Part shown: positions 34,147 through 43,583 of the stretch, piece after piece
How positions within the stretch are numbered: position 1 is the stretch's first letter
Layout of the letters: each line of letters starts with the position of its first letter
Assembly: GCF_003863965.1 (NCBI RefSeq)
Contig: NZ_RRCN01000001.1
Coordinates: 4,794,304 to 4,858,303, forward strand
DNA: 64,000 nt
Source of the DNA: Paenibacillus oralis
Lineage (GTDB): Bacteria; Bacillota; Bacilli; Paenibacillales; Paenibacillaceae
Direction: 5' to 3'
The notes under the pieces: model-generated
Seen by the model: only the letters and a program-made list of their open reading frames with translations
Told to the model about the DNA's origin: nothing
Databases searched by the model: none
Position numbers and translations under genes: made by a program

Positions 34147-34198
34147 GAAAATTTGTGTGGCTAGAAATGTATTTTGCCGGACGAAGCGACTAAAAAAC

Positions 34199-34748
34199 TC
34201 AACAAAAAGCCACCCCTAACAAATGAGGGCTCATGCCGTGCATCGACTCCTGCTGCTCGACCATGCGGACGATTTCCAGCAATCTGGCTTTAGCTTCGGG
34301 ATCGTCCCATTTTTCTTCAAAAGCGGGCACGATCCAGGCGGGCCCTTCCACACTATAGATTTGAATATTCATGAAGCCGGCGTCCGTTAATTCCTGTCTC
34401 AGCTCACCAGGGGTATGGAAAAAGGACCTGGAAATAAAATAAGGATATGTTTCTTGCGTCGGCCACTTCGGCTTTATATATCCCCGGATGGTTTTTTTGA
34501 GCATATTCGATCTCTAGCGGAGCAAAATCAAATAGATGCACCTCATGGCCTAAATGGGATAACCAGGACGAATAAACGCCGATCCCTCCTCCGATATCAT
34601 AAATCACGTTTTTTTGCGGAGGCAAATATCTGGAGATCAGTTCCTGGGTCCGCTCCCATTCAAGCTTGCCGATCCCCCTTTGCAATCTGCCAATCTCGGC
34701 GCCTTGGTTATAGAAGTTCAAAACCTCGTCCAGATCCTCCTTTTCCAT
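34199..34748 (-). pseudogene. SAM-dependent methyltransferase gene with internal deletion and frameshift
   Basis: On the minus strand ATG 34748 (GAGGTGG upstream) opens EDLDEVLNFYNQGAEIGRLQ and the SAM-binding motif NVIYDIGGGIGVYSSWL, then AQKNHPGIYKAEVADARN. About there (34,440-34,455) the sense switches to the other phase, continuing TYPYFISRSFFHTPGELRQE to the end at 34199. Roughly 80 residues of the usual core (motifs II and III) are missing. The deletion joined the two halves out of frame, so the product is not functional. Confidence 0.7.
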
Positions 34749-34936
34749 GATACCGCCACCTCGCTTCTTTTAATCGAGTATTTTACACGTGATTTCTTGC
34801 GGTTTAAAGGAAAAATTGCACAAAGATGTTTTCGTTATATTTGACCTTGCCATATGGACTTAGGTGCGTTTCTGAAGTACTATGATAACAGTTTGTCAGT
34901 AGGTTAATTTATCGCGAGGAGTAGGAATCCGGCTTC

Positions 34937-36514
34937 ATGCACATCTCTAAACAACCCATAAAAATCAGTCTTTCCGTAGTATTGTCCGCCATGGTTAGTT
35001 TCTCCATTCTGATAACCATGTCTATCATGACATACATCCAATATAATAATGAAAAACAATCCCTCTTCCAAAATACAATGTCGCACAATCTATCCTCGGC
35101 GCAGAAGATGGCCGTTACTACCGAGGCGCTTTTTTCATCGATGCGGAAAACCCTCCATGCCGTCGCCAACATTTCGCAACTCCGCACCATGGATATAAAC
35201 AATAAGGAGGAATTGCAACACATTTTCGATCTTGTACTGCAAAGCAGTCCGTATTTCAATTCCGTATTTTGGACGGATGAAACCGGACAAATTCGGACTG
35301 TTTCTCCTTATGGCAGCAATATGAACAATACTCGGGTAACGACGAAATGGGCCCTGGAAGCTTTAAACGGCAGAAAATCCTACATCTCCGATCCTTATGT
35401 GAGCCCTACGGGACGATTGATCGTTTTTGTAAGTGAGCCGGTTTTTGATGAACTTGGCGGTTACCGCGGGATGATCGGGGGGACGATCTACCTGGAGAAG
35501 GATAACATCCTGCATAGTATTTTTGGCTCCAATGCGGGCAATGAAACGGAATCCTACTCCTATATCGTTGATTCCGCGGGCAAGCTGCTTTACCATCCGG
35601 ATAAGAACCGATTGAGGGAAACTGTGCCTGAAGAGATTGTCCGGCAGTTTCGGGCAGGCAATAGCGGTGAATTGCATTTGAAAAATATGCAGGGCGATGA
35701 TTATTTGGCGGGTTACGCGAGAGTTGCTACCAACGGTTGGGTCATTGTCATGCAGACATCGAAACCATCGATTATGGCCGATGTTAACGACAACCTGCTG
35801 CACTTGATCCGGGGCATGCTCGTTCCGATTGCGGTCATGCTGCTCATTGCCGGATTTATTGCGGCTAGAATCGCCGCGCCTTTTGCCCGGTTATATAAAA
35901 TAACGAAAGTCTTTGCCGCCGGACAAAATGTTTCTTTGCAGGAATTCAAACCGCATTGGAACCGGGAAGCCGATCAATTGAACCGGATGATGAAAGCGGC
36001 TGCCGAAACGCAGGCGAAGCAAACTTCTTTTCTGCAACAGGAAGCGATCACGGATCCTTTAACCGGGTTGTTCAATCGCAGAGAAATGGAACGCTGCCTG
36101 GATTTGTGGGATAAAAGAGGGGATAGATATGCTGTTCTGCTGCTGGATATCGACCACTTCAAGACGGTAAACGATACGTATGGCCATCAAACCGGGGATG
36201 AAGTTTTAAAAACGGTCGCCAGCGTGATCACGGAGTCCAGTCCTGCAGAGGCGGTATGTTCCCGTTATGGCGGGGAGGAATTTGTCATCCTCCTTCGTGA
36301 GCACAACATGGATCAGGTATACGTAATCGCTGAACAAATACGTCAAACGATAAGCGCAGCCCCAACCCCCTTTGCCGGGAAGATTACCGTCTCCATCGGT
36401 ATCTCGTTATCTCCGGAGCATGGCGTAAGCCGAGCCGAGGTGCTTCAGGCGGCGGATATGGCTTTGTACCGTGCCAAACGCGAAGGGCGTAACCGGACGA
36501 TCACAGCGGGATGA
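34937..36514 (+). CDS. Membrane diguanylate cyclase with Cache sensor
   Basis: Makes cyclic di-GMP from GTP. It has 525 residues: a membrane helix (VVLSAMVSFSILITMSIMTY), an extracellular double-Cache domain to about residue 275, a second helix (GMLVPIAVMLLIAGFIAARI), a HAMP-like region and a C-terminal GGDEF domain. The domain begins DPLTGLFNRREME, has the metal Asp in LLLDIDHFKTVNDTYGH and an intact active site RYGGEEF. No RxxD inhibitory motif is evident before the site. ATG 34937 lies about 13 bp after GAGGAG, a little far. The gene is monocistronic. Confidence 0.92.
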   Translation: MHISKQPIKISLSVVLSAMVSFSILITMSIMTYIQYNNEKQSLFQNTMSHNLSSAQKMAVTTEALFSSMRKTLHAVANISQLRTMDINNKEELQHIFDLVLQSSPYFNSVFWTDETGQIRTVSPYGSNMNNTRVTTKWALEALNGRKSYISDPYVSPTGRLIVFVSEPVFDELGGYRGMIGGTIYLEKDNILHSIFGSNAGNETESYSYIVDSAGKLLYHPDKNRLRETVPEEIVRQFRAGNSGELHLKNMQGDDYLAGYARVATNGWVIVMQTSKPSIMADVNDNLLHLIRGMLVPIAVMLLIAGFIAARIAAPFARLYKITKVFAAGQNVSLQEFKPHWNREADQLNRMMKAAAETQAKQTSFLQQEAITDPLTGLFNRREMERCLDLWDKRGDRYAVLLLDIDHFKTVNDTYGHQTGDEVLKTVASVITESSPAEAVCSRYGGEEFVILLREHNMDQVYVIAEQIRQTISAAPTPFAGKITVSIGISLSPEHGVSRAEVLQAADMALYRAKREGRNRTITAG

Positions 36515-36614
36515 TGGTGCCTTATCCCGGGATAGCCGGATTCACATAACCTTCACTGACTTTTGGAGAAATAACGGGGTATAATCAAAAAAAAACTTCG
36601 AAGGATGGCGAAAT

Positions 36615-38213
36615 ATGAAATTCTTCGGCCGAACGCTGCGTTTGCAAACGACGATCACCCTAATGGTCTGCTCCGTGCTGGCCTTGGTCCTGCTGGCTGT
36701 ATATTTGCTGTTTAATATGAAAATTTCCGGGCTGACCCGGGAAGATTTGGAGCATCAAGCGATTACGATCGCCCGCACGGTGTCCAAGGATCCAACCGTT
36801 CTGAGTGCGCTGAACGGCCAGGCGGACGCCGGGCTTGTGCAGGAGTTTACCGAAGAAATCCGCACGCTGAACGGGGTGCAGTTCATCGTCGTTATGGACA
36901 AGCAAGGCCTCCGGCTGTCCCATCCCGATCCGGCTAAGATCGGGCAGCATTTTATCGGCGGCGATGAAGCCGCAGCGCTAAACGGGAGGGAATCCGTATC
37001 TATTGCCAAGGGCACCTTGGGGAAATCCGTGAGAGCGTTTTCTCCGGTGATCGTTGACGGCAAGCCGGTTGGCGCGGTTGCGGTTGGCCTGTCGCTGAAC
37101 GATGTTAATTCGGCCGTGCGGCAGAACCGCTGGATTATTTATTTGGGGATGGCCGCCGGCGGCGTGCTCGGCGTGTCCGGGGCGGTGCTGCTGGCCCGCA
37201 GGCTCAAGCGGATGATGTTCGGCATGGAACCGGACGAAATCGCCAAGCTGCTGGAGGAACGCAGCGCGATGCTGCAATCCGCCAAAGAAGCCATCATCGC
37301 TGTGGATGCGCGGGGGTATATCACCTTGATCAACGCCGAAGCGAGAAGACTTATCGGCATAACGGAAGCCGGAGGCAACGCGCAGGAGCTTTGCCCGCTG
37401 CTGCGCATGAACAAGGTGCTGGAGAGCGGGGAGCCGCTGAACGACATGGAGATGGAGCAGGACGGGATGACGCTGCTGGCCAATGTCGTGCCCGTCAAAG
37501 TGAACGGACGAACCCAGGGCGCCATCGCCACGTTTCGGGATAAGACCGAAATCGACGTCCTGATGGAGCGGTTGTCGGGCGTTTCGCTGTATGTCGAAGC
37601 CCTGCGGGCTCAGACCCATGAATTTATGAACAAGCTGCATGTTATGGCCGGATTAAACCATATGCGGCGTTATGATCGGCTGGAGGAATACCTGAGCGGA
37701 ACCATCCGGCATTTCCAGTCGGAGGCCGGTATGCTCGTAAAGCAGGTGAAGGAGCCCGTGATGGCCGGCTTTCTGCTGGGCAAGCTGAGCCGGGCGCGCG
37801 AAGCCGGCGTGAAAATGCATATTCTCGAAGAGGACGTGCTGCCGGAATGCGCGGATGCGGAAACGGCCCATGAGCTGGTCACCATTGTGGGCAACCTGCT
37901 GGAAAATGCCCTGGAGGCCCAACCGGGAGAAGAAGGCAAAGATATTTCCGTCGGTTTTTCCCATGAAAACTCGCAGTTGACCGTGACCGTCAGCGACAAC
38001 GGCGCGGGCATCCCGGGGGAGATGATCAAACGGATATATGAGCAGGGTTTTTCGACCAAAGGCAAGGGCAGAGGCATCGGCTTGTACCTGGTCATGCGCG
38101 GCGTCAACAAACTGGGCGGGCATTTATGGTGCCAAAGCGCACAAGGCTCGGGAACGAAATTTATCGTACGCATACCGTACGAAGCAAAAGCATGGGGGAC
38201 TTATGACTCATGA
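36615..38213 (+). CDS. CitA/DcuS-type sensor histidine kinase
   Basis: Membrane sensor of a C4/C6-dicarboxylate two-component system, 532 residues. A helix (ITLMVCSVLALVLLAVYLLF) precedes a periplasmic-type PAS (sCache) domain with ligand-site residues in VVMDKQGLRLSHPDPAKIG. A second helix, a cytosolic PAS domain (AIIAVDARGYITLINAEARR) and the kinase core follow. The phosphoacceptor His is in LRAQTHEFMNKLHVM; the ATP lid motifs are LLENALEA and DNGAGIPGEM, with GRGIGLYLV. It overlaps the regulator gene by 4 bp. The adjacent 2HCT transporter and malic enzyme point to malate or citrate as signal. Confidence 0.93.
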   Translation: MKFFGRTLRLQTTITLMVCSVLALVLLAVYLLFNMKISGLTREDLEHQAITIARTVSKDPTVLSALNGQADAGLVQEFTEEIRTLNGVQFIVVMDKQGLRLSHPDPAKIGQHFIGGDEAAALNGRESVSIAKGTLGKSVRAFSPVIVDGKPVGAVAVGLSLNDVNSAVRQNRWIIYLGMAAGGVLGVSGAVLLARRLKRMMFGMEPDEIAKLLEERSAMLQSAKEAIIAVDARGYITLINAEARRLIGITEAGGNAQELCPLLRMNKVLESGEPLNDMEMEQDGMTLLANVVPVKVNGRTQGAIATFRDKTEIDVLMERLSGVSLYVEALRAQTHEFMNKLHVMAGLNHMRRYDRLEEYLSGTIRHFQSEAGMLVKQVKEPVMAGFLLGKLSRAREAGVKMHILEEDVLPECADAETAHELVTIVGNLLENALEAQPGEEGKDISVGFSHENSQLTVTVSDNGAGIPGEMIKRIYEQGFSTKGKGRGIGLYLVMRGVNKLGGHLWCQSAQGSGTKFIVRIPYEAKAWGTYDS

Positions 38214-38920
38214 TTAATGTACTCATCGTCGAAGACGACCCGATGGTCGCCGAAATGAACAAATTTTATTTGGAGCAGATTCAGGACTTCCGGGCCGAGG
38301 GTTGGGCTGAATCCGCCGAGCAGGCGCTTAGTCTGCTGGATTCCACGCATTACGACCTGCTGCTGCTCGATATTTACATGAAGGGAAGCAGCGGGCTGGA
38401 GCTGCTGAGCGAGATCCGCCGCAAAGCGCTGCCTACGGATGTGATTGTCATCTCGGCCGCCAGAGACAAGAGCAGCATCCGGCAGGCGCTGAACAACGGG
38501 GCGGTTGATTATTTGATCAAGCCGTTTGAGTTCAACCGCTTTCGCCTGGCCATGGACGCTTATCGCAAACGGGCTGCGCTTTTCAAGAGAACGGGGAGCA
38601 TGGTTCAGTCGGAGCTTGACGCCATCACGCACGCCGACGCGAACGTAGGGCCAAGCCAACCGCTGCCCAAAGGCTTCACCCGTCAGACGCTCCAAGCCGT
38701 ATGGAACGCGATCGAGGCGGCTTCCGCCGAAGGCTTCACAAGCGTGGACATCTCCGCGGCGACCGGGATTTCCCGGGTTTCCGCGGGCAAATATTTGACC
38801 GAGCTGGAGGCCAGGGGCATCCTCGAAATGGAGCTGATTTACGGGACTGTAGGCAGGCCGGTGCAGAAGTACAAAATAACACCGCACGGAAAGATCCAAA
38901 TCACGAAATATTTGCAATAA
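38210..38920 (+). CDS. CitB/DctR-family response regulator
   Basis: A 236-residue partner of the upstream kinase. The receiver domain has acidic residues in VLIVEDDPMVAEMN, the phosphoacceptor Asp in DLLLLDIYMKGSSG and the Lys in DYLIKPFEFNRF. The C-terminal helix-turn-helix is SVDISAATGISRVSAGKYLT, of the type found in CitT/DcuR/MalR. It most likely activates the transporter-malic enzyme genes that follow a 160-bp gap. Confidence 0.93.
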   Translation: MINVLIVEDDPMVAEMNKFYLEQIQDFRAEGWAESAEQALSLLDSTHYDLLLLDIYMKGSSGLELLSEIRRKALPTDVIVISAARDKSSIRQALNNGAVDYLIKPFEFNRFRLAMDAYRKRAALFKRTGSMVQSELDAITHADANVGPSQPLPKGFTRQTLQAVWNAIEAASAEGFTSVDISAATGISRVSAGKYLTELEARGILEMELIYGTVGRPVQKYKITPHGKIQITKYLQ

Positions 38921-38926
38921 AGTACG

Positions 38927-38960
38927 CCCTCCTTGCGCGAGCAAGGGGGGTTGTCTATTT
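38927..38960 (+). terminator. Terminator after the two-component genes
   Basis: CCCTCCTTGC and GCAAGGGGGG form a 10-bp stem (one G-T pair) with a GCGA loop, followed by TTGTCTATTTTG. Confidence 0.7.
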
Positions 38961-38962
38961 TG

Positions 38963-38976
38963 TGACAGCGCTTACT
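38963..38976 (+). promoter_or_regulatory. cre-like site 1 upstream of the 2HCT transporter
   Basis: TGACAGCGCTTACT fits the CcpA consensus at 12 of 14 positions. It lies 53 bp (about five helical turns) before a second such site. Confidence 0.5.
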
Positions 38977-38991
38977 TTAAAAACTTTAAAA
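38974..38991 (+). promoter_or_regulatory. Tandem ACTTTAAAA repeats, candidate response-regulator site
   Basis: Two abutting identical 9-mers ACTTTAAAA lie between the cre-like sites and about 45 bp upstream of a TATGAT -10-like element. This is the place where the CitB-type regulator would be expected to bind. The assignment is inference. Confidence 0.4.
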
Positions 38992-39015
38992 ATTCGATCA
39001 ATATCTACATAAAAA

Positions 39016-39029
39016 CAAAAGCGCTTACA
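39016..39029 (+). promoter_or_regulatory. cre-like site 2 in the transporter promoter
   Basis: CAAAAGCGCTTACA (12 of 14 to cre) ends 7 bp before TATGAT at 39,037, so CcpA bound here would block the promoter. Confidence 0.5.
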
Positions 39030-39078
39030 AAAAAGCTATGATGAGGCTGAATTTAAACAAAGGAGGCCTATTTCCCCT

Positions 39079-40434
39079 ATGGAAAAAACTGTACAGACGC
39101 AGGCCATTTCGCGCGAACCGAAGTCACAGCCCGCCGACAAGGCGGACGGTTTGCTGTCCAAAGCGCTCAGCGTAAAGATCGGTGTCATTCCTTTGCCGAT
39201 TTACATCGTGCTGGCTCTGGTCATTTTCGCCGCCGCCGCCGTCGGCGAGCTGCCAAACGACATGATCGGCGGCTTGGCCGTCATCATGATTATGGGCGTG
39301 CTGCTAAGCCATCTCGGTTTCAAGCTGCCGCTGCTGAAGAACATCGGCGGTCCGGCGATTTTATCCCTGATGATTCCGTCATTCCTCGTGTTTTGGAATG
39401 TGCTGAATCCTCCGGTCGTTGACGCCGTGAACACGCTGATGAAAACGTCCAACTTTCTTTACCTGTATATCGCCTGCCTGGTGGCGGGAAGCATTACCGG
39501 GATGAACCGCCAGACGCTGATCAGCGGGTTTATCCGGATTTTCATTCCGATGATCGCGGGAACGGCGGCCGCCGTCGCGGTCGGATTGGCCGTGGGCATG
39601 CTGTTTGGCTACACCGCCCACCATACGCTGTTCTACATTGTCGTTCCGATCATTGGCGGCGGCGTAGGCGAAGGCATCCTGCCTTTATCGATCGCCTTCT
39701 CGCAAATTCTTGGCGGTGAATCGGGCCAATATGTGGCGCAGATGATTCCGGCCGCGGTCATCGGCAACGTCTTCGCGATTATCGGGGCGGGTATTTTGAA
39801 GAAAATGGCCGACAAAAACCCGTCGATTACCGGCAACGGCGTTCTTGTGCGGGAGAAGGGCGGCAAGCAGCTTGGCGGAAGCCATTACGACTCGGAAAAA
39901 ATCGATTTCCCGCTGATGGGCGGCGGCCTGCTGTTTGCCTGCAGCCTGTTTATCGCAGGTAGCTTGCTGTCACCCTATGTCGGCATTCCCGGCCCGATCC
40001 TGATGATCTTCGGCGCGGCGCTGCTGAAAATTTTCAAGCTGCTTCCGTACAAAATTGAACAAGGCGCGTACCACCTTTACAAATTCGTGTCCGGCACCCT
40101 GACCTGGCCGCTGATGGTCGGTCTCGGCATTTTGTATATCCCGCTGGAGGATGTTGCTGCGCTTATTTCCATTCCCTACGTACTCGTCTGCGCATCGGTA
40201 ATTGCCGCGATGATTGTGACAGGCTATATAGTCGGAAAATGGATCCGGATGTACCCTATAGAAGCCGCCATCGTGACAGGCTGCCGCGGAGGGCTCGGGG
40301 GAACGGGCGATGTGGCGATTCTTTCCGCATCGGGCCGGATGGAACTGATGCCTTTTGCGCAAATCTCCACCCGGATCGGCGGGGCGCTGACCGTTGTCGC
40401 GGCCACGCTGCTGATCTCCGTCTGGGGAGGCTGA
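39079..40434 (+). CDS. 2-hydroxycarboxylate transporter (MaeN/CitP/CimH type)
   Basis: A sodium- or proton-coupled carrier of 451 residues. About eleven hydrophobic helices are visible. The two reentrant-loop signatures of the 2HCT family are present: PIIGGGVGEGILPLS in the first half and GCRGGLGGTGDVAILSASGR in the second. The substrate is probably malate (or citrate), because the next gene is a malic enzyme. ATG 39079 has AAAGGAGG upstream. The promoter region carries two cre-like sites and a tandem repeat, consistent with glucose repression and two-component control. Confidence 0.93.
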   Translation: MEKTVQTQAISREPKSQPADKADGLLSKALSVKIGVIPLPIYIVLALVIFAAAAVGELPNDMIGGLAVIMIMGVLLSHLGFKLPLLKNIGGPAILSLMIPSFLVFWNVLNPPVVDAVNTLMKTSNFLYLYIACLVAGSITGMNRQTLISGFIRIFIPMIAGTAAAVAVGLAVGMLFGYTAHHTLFYIVVPIIGGGVGEGILPLSIAFSQILGGESGQYVAQMIPAAVIGNVFAIIGAGILKKMADKNPSITGNGVLVREKGGKQLGGSHYDSEKIDFPLMGGGLLFACSLFIAGSLLSPYVGIPGPILMIFGAALLKIFKLLPYKIEQGAYHLYKFVSGTLTWPLMVGLGILYIPLEDVAALISIPYVLVCASVIAAMIVTGYIVGKWIRMYPIEAAIVTGCRGGLGGTGDVAILSASGRMELMPFAQISTRIGGALTVVAATLLISVWGG

Positions 40435-40504
40435 ACTTAAAGAGTTTTTTGGATAGGAACATTGTCATAAAAAATACAACATTCGATATGGGAGGCGAAC
40501 CGCG

Positions 40505-41932
40505 ATGAATCAAACGCTGGATCATTCTTATTTGTTTTCGCTGCGTGTACAGTACAAAAGCGGCAGCGACTATATGGCAAACCTGGTGAACATTGTGGAG
40601 ACGTATCAAGGAACCGTGCTTCAAGTCGAGCTCCAGGATCCGAACGAGCAAGGGATGGCGGAGGCCGAAGTGAAGATATCGGTGCAATATCAGGAGGACA
40701 GAGAATTTATCGAAACTGCGGCGCAAAAGCTCGGCGGCGGCGATATCGTGGAGCGGTTAATGGAAATTATGCAATTGCATGAGGGCGGAAAGCTGGAAAC
40801 GACGCTTAAGCATCCGATTCTCAGCAAGGAGGATCTCTCCAAGGTGTACACTCCAGGGGTCGCCAAGGTTTGTCAGGCTATTGCCGAGGACCAGGAGAAG
40901 GCCTACCAGCTGACGACAAAAAAGAACACCGTTGCCGTTATTTCGGACGGAACGGCCGTGCTTGGTCTGGGAGATATCGGGCCGAAGGCAGCTATGCCGG
41001 TCATGGAGGGCAAAGCGGCGTTGTTCAAGCAGTTTGCCGGGGTGGACGCCGTTCCGATCTGCCTGGATACGAAGAATACGGAGGAGATTATAGCGATCGT
41101 CAAAGCTCTGGCTCCAACCTTCGGCGGCATTAACCTGGAGGATATCGCTTCGCCCCGCTGCTTTGTCATCGAGGAGCGGCTGAGAGCCGAGCTGGACATC
41201 CCCGTATTCCATGACGATCAGCACGGAACGGCCATCGTGGTGCTTGCGGGATTGCTGAACGCGCTGAAGGTATGCGGTAAAAATATCCGCGAGGTCAAAA
41301 TCGTCATCAACGGCGTTGGAGCAGCGGGCATCTCCATCTCCAAAATGCTGCTGCAGGCGGGGGCGGTCAATTTGATCGGCGTCGACCGCGAAGGCGCCAT
41401 CAACCGCAGCGTGGCGTACGCGAACCAGCACTGGAGCGAATTTGCTGAATATACGAATCCGCATAATGTACAGGGACCATTGTCGGAAGCGATCAAGGGA
41501 GCGGATGTGTTTATTGGGGTCTCGGCTCCAAACGTGCTGAAAGTGGACGATCTGCGGAACATGGCCAAAGATCCGATCGTGTTCGCCATGGCCAACCCGA
41601 CGCCGGAAATCGATCCTTTGCTTGCCGCGCCCTATGTCAAGGTGATGGCGACCGGCCGCTCCGACTTTCCGAACCAGATCAACAACGTGCTCTGTTTCCC
41701 GGGGATTTTCCGTGGAGCGCTCGATTGCGAGGCGACGGACATCAACGACGAGATGAAGCTGGCGGCGGCGGAAGCGATCTCCTCCGTGATCGATCCGTCT
41801 GAGCTAAGCGAAACCTATATCATCCCGGATGCGTTTGATTCCCGTGTGGTCGAACGAATCCGGCTGGCGGTGGCCAAAGCTGCCGTAAAAAGCGGCGTAG
41901 CACGCAAAAATTTGCTTGTCGATGTAAAGTAA
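40505..41932 (+). CDS. NAD-type malic enzyme with N-terminal ACT-like domain
   Basis: Oxidative decarboxylation of malate to pyruvate; 475 residues. An N-terminal ACT-like regulatory part (LFSLRVQYKSGSDYMANLV) is followed by the catalytic half with YTPGVAKVCQAIAED, AVISDGTAVLGLGDIGPKA and the metal-binding stretch PVFHDDQHGTAIV. The dinucleotide fold shows VINGVGAAGISISKML. This is the YtsJ/MleA type. ATG 40505 follows GGGAGG. It lies 70 bp after the transporter and is almost certainly co-expressed for malate use. Confidence 0.94.
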   Translation: MNQTLDHSYLFSLRVQYKSGSDYMANLVNIVETYQGTVLQVELQDPNEQGMAEAEVKISVQYQEDREFIETAAQKLGGGDIVERLMEIMQLHEGGKLETTLKHPILSKEDLSKVYTPGVAKVCQAIAEDQEKAYQLTTKKNTVAVISDGTAVLGLGDIGPKAAMPVMEGKAALFKQFAGVDAVPICLDTKNTEEIIAIVKALAPTFGGINLEDIASPRCFVIEERLRAELDIPVFHDDQHGTAIVVLAGLLNALKVCGKNIREVKIVINGVGAAGISISKMLLQAGAVNLIGVDREGAINRSVAYANQHWSEFAEYTNPHNVQGPLSEAIKGADVFIGVSAPNVLKVDDLRNMAKDPIVFAMANPTPEIDPLLAAPYVKVMATGRSDFPNQINNVLCFPGIFRGALDCEATDINDEMKLAAAEAISSVIDPSELSETYIIPDAFDSRVVERIRLAVAKAAVKSGVARKNLLVDVK

Positions 41933-42302
41933 TGCCGGGCTGAAACCCGAACTATATTCGGAAATGGCAAGTGATGGAAAGTGATGTCGGCTAAAACTAA
42001 AAAAATAAGCGAGGCTTCGCCCCATGGTTGTTCAAGGTATAATCATGGCAGAAGCCTTAAGGCCGCAACCGGCCCACCCTGGGATATGATTTATCTAAGG
42101 ATGGGTCGTTTTCGTTTATCGTATTATACTGATGAAACTTTGAAATCATCTCTTGCAGCTCTAGAAAATATTTGGTAATGTTAATTTGTTACTTTTTACC
42201 TATAAATCCTTGAAAGTCCGAGAGTCTTAAGTTATTGAGATAGGACTGCCAGGCTTATAGTGACGCCTCGCGCTAGTTACATCATTATAAGGAGAATGGA
42301 AC
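41933..42302. other. Intergenic stretch, no convincing gene
   Basis: A 30-codon open run (about 42,086-42,178, MIYLRMGRFRLSYYTDETLK) looks protein-like but has no family and no ribosome site. The last 60 bp carry the leader of the next gene. Nothing else is recognised. Confidence 0.3.
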
Positions 42303-43232
42303 ATGAAGAAAGCACCAATCATTGCTATTGCACTTGCTTTAATAGTAGTGTGTGTGGCTGGTTTTATGGTTTGGAAAATTAACGATGATAAAGTGAAAAA
42401 AGAGATGGCTATCCTAGCAGATATTTCTAGTATTCAAGAACAGGTAAACACCCTTTATCAAGACGAACAAAAAAAGAATCTGGCTGATCCGATTGACAAT
42501 GATATGATCCAAAGAGTACATAACTTATTTGCAGCCTATGATAATAAAGAGCTCTCTCCCGAAGCTTCCGCACTATTAGCCCAAGCCTCTTCGGACATAA
42601 GTGATGTAGATAAGATGTATGCTTTAAAGCAAAGCGTAGATAATCTGTTCGACGAGAATGGGGCCATCGTGGAGTCACCTGACATAGAGTCCGGCAAAAG
42701 CCAGCTGGAGGCATTGAAGTCGGAAAAGCCAGCCTTTGTGGATGAATTAACGTTTAAAATAAATGAGGCAGAAAGTCAAATCAAACAAATCTCGGCAGCA
42801 ACCAAGAAGGTGGATTCATTATTTACATCATCAGAAAAAACGGCTGTCAAAAAATCCATTAAACAAACCGAAATTAACGAGGCAAAAGCAAGTGTAAAAA
42901 AGATTAAACAACATCAAGCAAAAACAGATTTATTGTCGTATGTACAAGTTGCTGGCGTATATCTGGATGCCAAGATAAAAGCAGAAGCAAAGGCAAAGGC
43001 GGAAGCGGAAGCTAAAGAAAGAGCTACAGCCCAAAAAAATTCTTCTTCTAAAAAATCTAATGATCTTAAAGGATGGGTACCCTATAGTACAGGGGATGCA
43101 GCCACCTTGCTGAAATATCTAGCATCGGGTGATGTTGTTGAATATAACGGCCAATATTGGGCTTCTCCAGAACTGGTAAATATGATGGTGAACGAAGAGG
43201 TTGTATATTTTCATGATTTGGCAAATGATTAG
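42303..43232 (+). CDS. Exported or membrane-anchored coiled-coil protein, unknown
   Basis: A 309-residue product anchored by one N-terminal span (IIAIALALIVVCVAGFMVW). The outside part has about two helical units with the pattern of Cry-toxin domain VI-like repeats (VDNLFDENGAIVESPDIESG, then SQLEALKSEKPAFVDEL). A Lys/Ala/Glu coiled coil (AKAKAEAEAKERATAQK) comes next, and a small C-terminal domain ends it (GWVPYSTGDAATLLKYLASG). It is AT-richer than its neighbours, which suggests transfer. A strong terminator follows. The function is unknown. Confidence 0.7.
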   Translation: MKKAPIIAIALALIVVCVAGFMVWKINDDKVKKEMAILADISSIQEQVNTLYQDEQKKNLADPIDNDMIQRVHNLFAAYDNKELSPEASALLAQASSDISDVDKMYALKQSVDNLFDENGAIVESPDIESGKSQLEALKSEKPAFVDELTFKINEAESQIKQISAATKKVDSLFTSSEKTAVKKSIKQTEINEAKASVKKIKQHQAKTDLLSYVQVAGVYLDAKIKAEAKAKAEAEAKERATAQKNSSSKKSNDLKGWVPYSTGDAATLLKYLASGDVVEYNGQYWASPELVNMMVNEEVVYFHDLAND

Positions 43233-43278
43233 AACAAGCCTATCACCAAACATGCTGTAGGAATAATGCAACGAAAAG

Positions 43279-43333
43279 GCGGCAAACCTTGCATTCAAGA
43301 CATTTCTTGAGCTGGGGTTTGCCGCTTTCTTTC
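43279..43333 (+). terminator. Rho-independent terminator
   Basis: GCGGCAAACC pairs with GGTTTGCCGC (10 bp), with an inner CAAG/CTTG pairing, followed by TTTCTTTC. The remaining 250 bp up to the GrpB gene show no gene. Confidence 0.75.
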
Positions 43334-43583
43334 GGTATGCAGACCAACTTGCTCTCTTACGCTTTCATAGCCTTAATAAAACCTGGAATTATTCTGAGCA
43401 ATAGAAGCCTGGTCGCATCTGATGTCAAGTTTGGGGTGAAATCGTTGGCGAAATATGCTGGAACCGGATGTGAGGGGACTTCCGCCCCTCTAGCAATATA
43501 GGTTTGAGTGGAATTCGGAATTGTATATGAGAAGGGCGGCACAAGGTAGATCAACGGAGTTGTAAAAAAAGGAGCTGTTGAAC

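Noticed and set aside
41981..42178. 65-codon open frame after the malic enzyme gene
   Set aside because: No ribosome site and no family resemblance. The first half reads through what looks like non-coding leader. Kept only as a remark in the gap entry.
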